A DNA stretch of 5,858 nt from Terriglobia bacterium. Lineage in GTDB: Bacteria; Acidobacteriota; Terriglobia; UBA7540. The notes beneath the pieces were generated by a model. It did not search any database and had not been told where the DNA came from. It saw only the letters and a list, made by a program, of their open reading frames with translations. Location: contig JALHUF010000108.1 of the NCBI GenBank assembly GCA_022866195.1, forward strand, positions 1 through 5,858, read 5' to 3'. Positions 5,484 to 5,858 of this stretch are shown here, piece after piece; position 1 is the stretch's first letter, and the number at the start of each line of letters is the position of its first letter. The position numbers and the translations under genes are program-made.

Positions 5484-5858
5484 TCACCCGCAGCCGCCGT
5501 TATTGAGCACCACTGCCAGCGCCTGCCCGGTGAACGATTTCCGGGAGCGCGCCACCTCTTCCGGTCGGCCCTGGGCCACGATCCGCCCCCCGGCCTCGCC
5601 GCCTTCGGGCCCCAGATCGATAATCCAATCCGCTTGTTTCGCGACGTCCAGGTGGTGCTCGATGATGATGACGGTGTTGCCGAGGTCTGTCAAGCGATGG
5701 AGGACGGCCAGGAGTTGCTTCACATCGTCGAAGTGCAGGCCGGTGGTGGGCTCGTCCAGGATGTAGAGCGTGCGGCCGGTCTGCCGGCGGCTCAGTTCCT
5801 TGGCTAGCTTGATGCGCTGCGCCTCGCCGCCCGAAAGCGTGGTGGCCGGCTGGCCCAG
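5484..5858 (-). CDS. uvrA: UvrABC excinuclease subunit A, C-terminal end (5' part outside window)
   Basis: The last 124 residues of UvrA, the ATPase that finds bulky DNA lesions and loads UvrB in nucleotide excision repair. The frame is open to the window edge and begins [19 protein letters not shown], the ABC signature of the second nucleotide-binding domain (signature LSGGEAQR at visible residues 8-15). It continues with Walker B and D-loop [12 protein letters not shown] (31-42), the H-loop IIIEHHLD (about 65-72), then the highly conserved [20 protein letters not shown] (77-96) and the end [16 protein letters not shown]. No frameshift or lost motif is seen. The stop is TGA at 5484-5486. It is in the same direction as the ORF6N gene but 185 bases away, so a shared transcript is uncertain. 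Confidence 0.98.
   Translation of the reverse strand: MGQPATTLSGGEAQRIKLAKELSRRQTGRTLYILDEPTTGLHFDDVKQLLAVLHRLTDLGNTVIIIEHHLDVAKQADWIIDLGPEGGEAGGRIVAQGRPEEVARSRKSFTGQALAVVLNNGGCG

Noticed and set aside
5346..5807. Plus-strand frames of 137-153 codons opposite uvrA
   Set aside because: Antisense to the highly conserved UvrA C-terminus and without any recognisable motif.
1..5858. CRISPR array, tRNA/rRNA gene, insertion sequence or riboswitch
   Set aside because: No regularly spaced direct repeats, no tRNA-like cloverleaf or rRNA segments, no transposase coding sequence and no long structured leader were seen.

Overview
This 5,858-base window is GC-rich bacterial chromosome. One truncated gene runs rightward at the left edge, and six genes run leftward and fill the rest. 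Gene content suggests a free-living Gram-negative soil or sediment bacterium, and the mix fits Acidobacteriota best: a bacterial deoxyhypusine-synthase-like protein, an ORF6N protein, VapBC, a DUF5009-type acyltransferase, and a dispersed hairpin repeat opening TGTCATCCTGAGCG. That placement is inferred from family resemblance, not from a marker gene.

Layout, left to right. Bases 1-656 (+) encode the C-terminal two thirds of a sigma-54-dependent (NtrC-type) activator: the end of the AAA+ domain and a Fis-type helix-turn-helix. A convergent intergenic gap (657-928) holds a roughly 107-bp nested inverted repeat at 709-815. On the minus strand lie a multi-pass acyltransferase of the heparan-alpha-glucosaminide N-acetyltransferase (HGSNAT)/DUF5009 type (929-2047), a VapC PIN-domain toxin (2098-2532) and its VapB antitoxin (about 2532-2765), a CPBP/CAAX-type intramembrane protease (2844-3656), and a deoxyhypusine-synthase-like protein (3656-4615). 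Next come an ORF6N-domain protein (4723-5298) and the C-terminal end of UvrA (5484-5858).

Three transcription units can be argued. The deoxyhypusine-synthase-like and CPBP genes are coupled by a TAG/GTG overlap and have a plausible promoter upstream of the first. VapB and VapC are coupled by a TGATG overlap and have their own strong promoter, which suggests a self-contained cassette set between CPBP and the acyltransferase. The acyltransferase has its own extended -10 element. The vapB promoter and the acyltransferase -10 both sit so close to the preferred start codons that the mRNAs would be leaderless or nearly so, and clear Shine-Dalgarno sequences are scarce in the window.

No wholly new multi-gene system is evident. 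The best leads are a perfect 9+3+9 inverted repeat inside the ORF6N coding sequence, the two-gene deoxyhypusine-synthase-like/CPBP unit of unknown purpose, the leaderless-looking vapBC promoter, and the dispersed hairpin repeat. There is no RNA gene, CRISPR array or insertion sequence that I can support.
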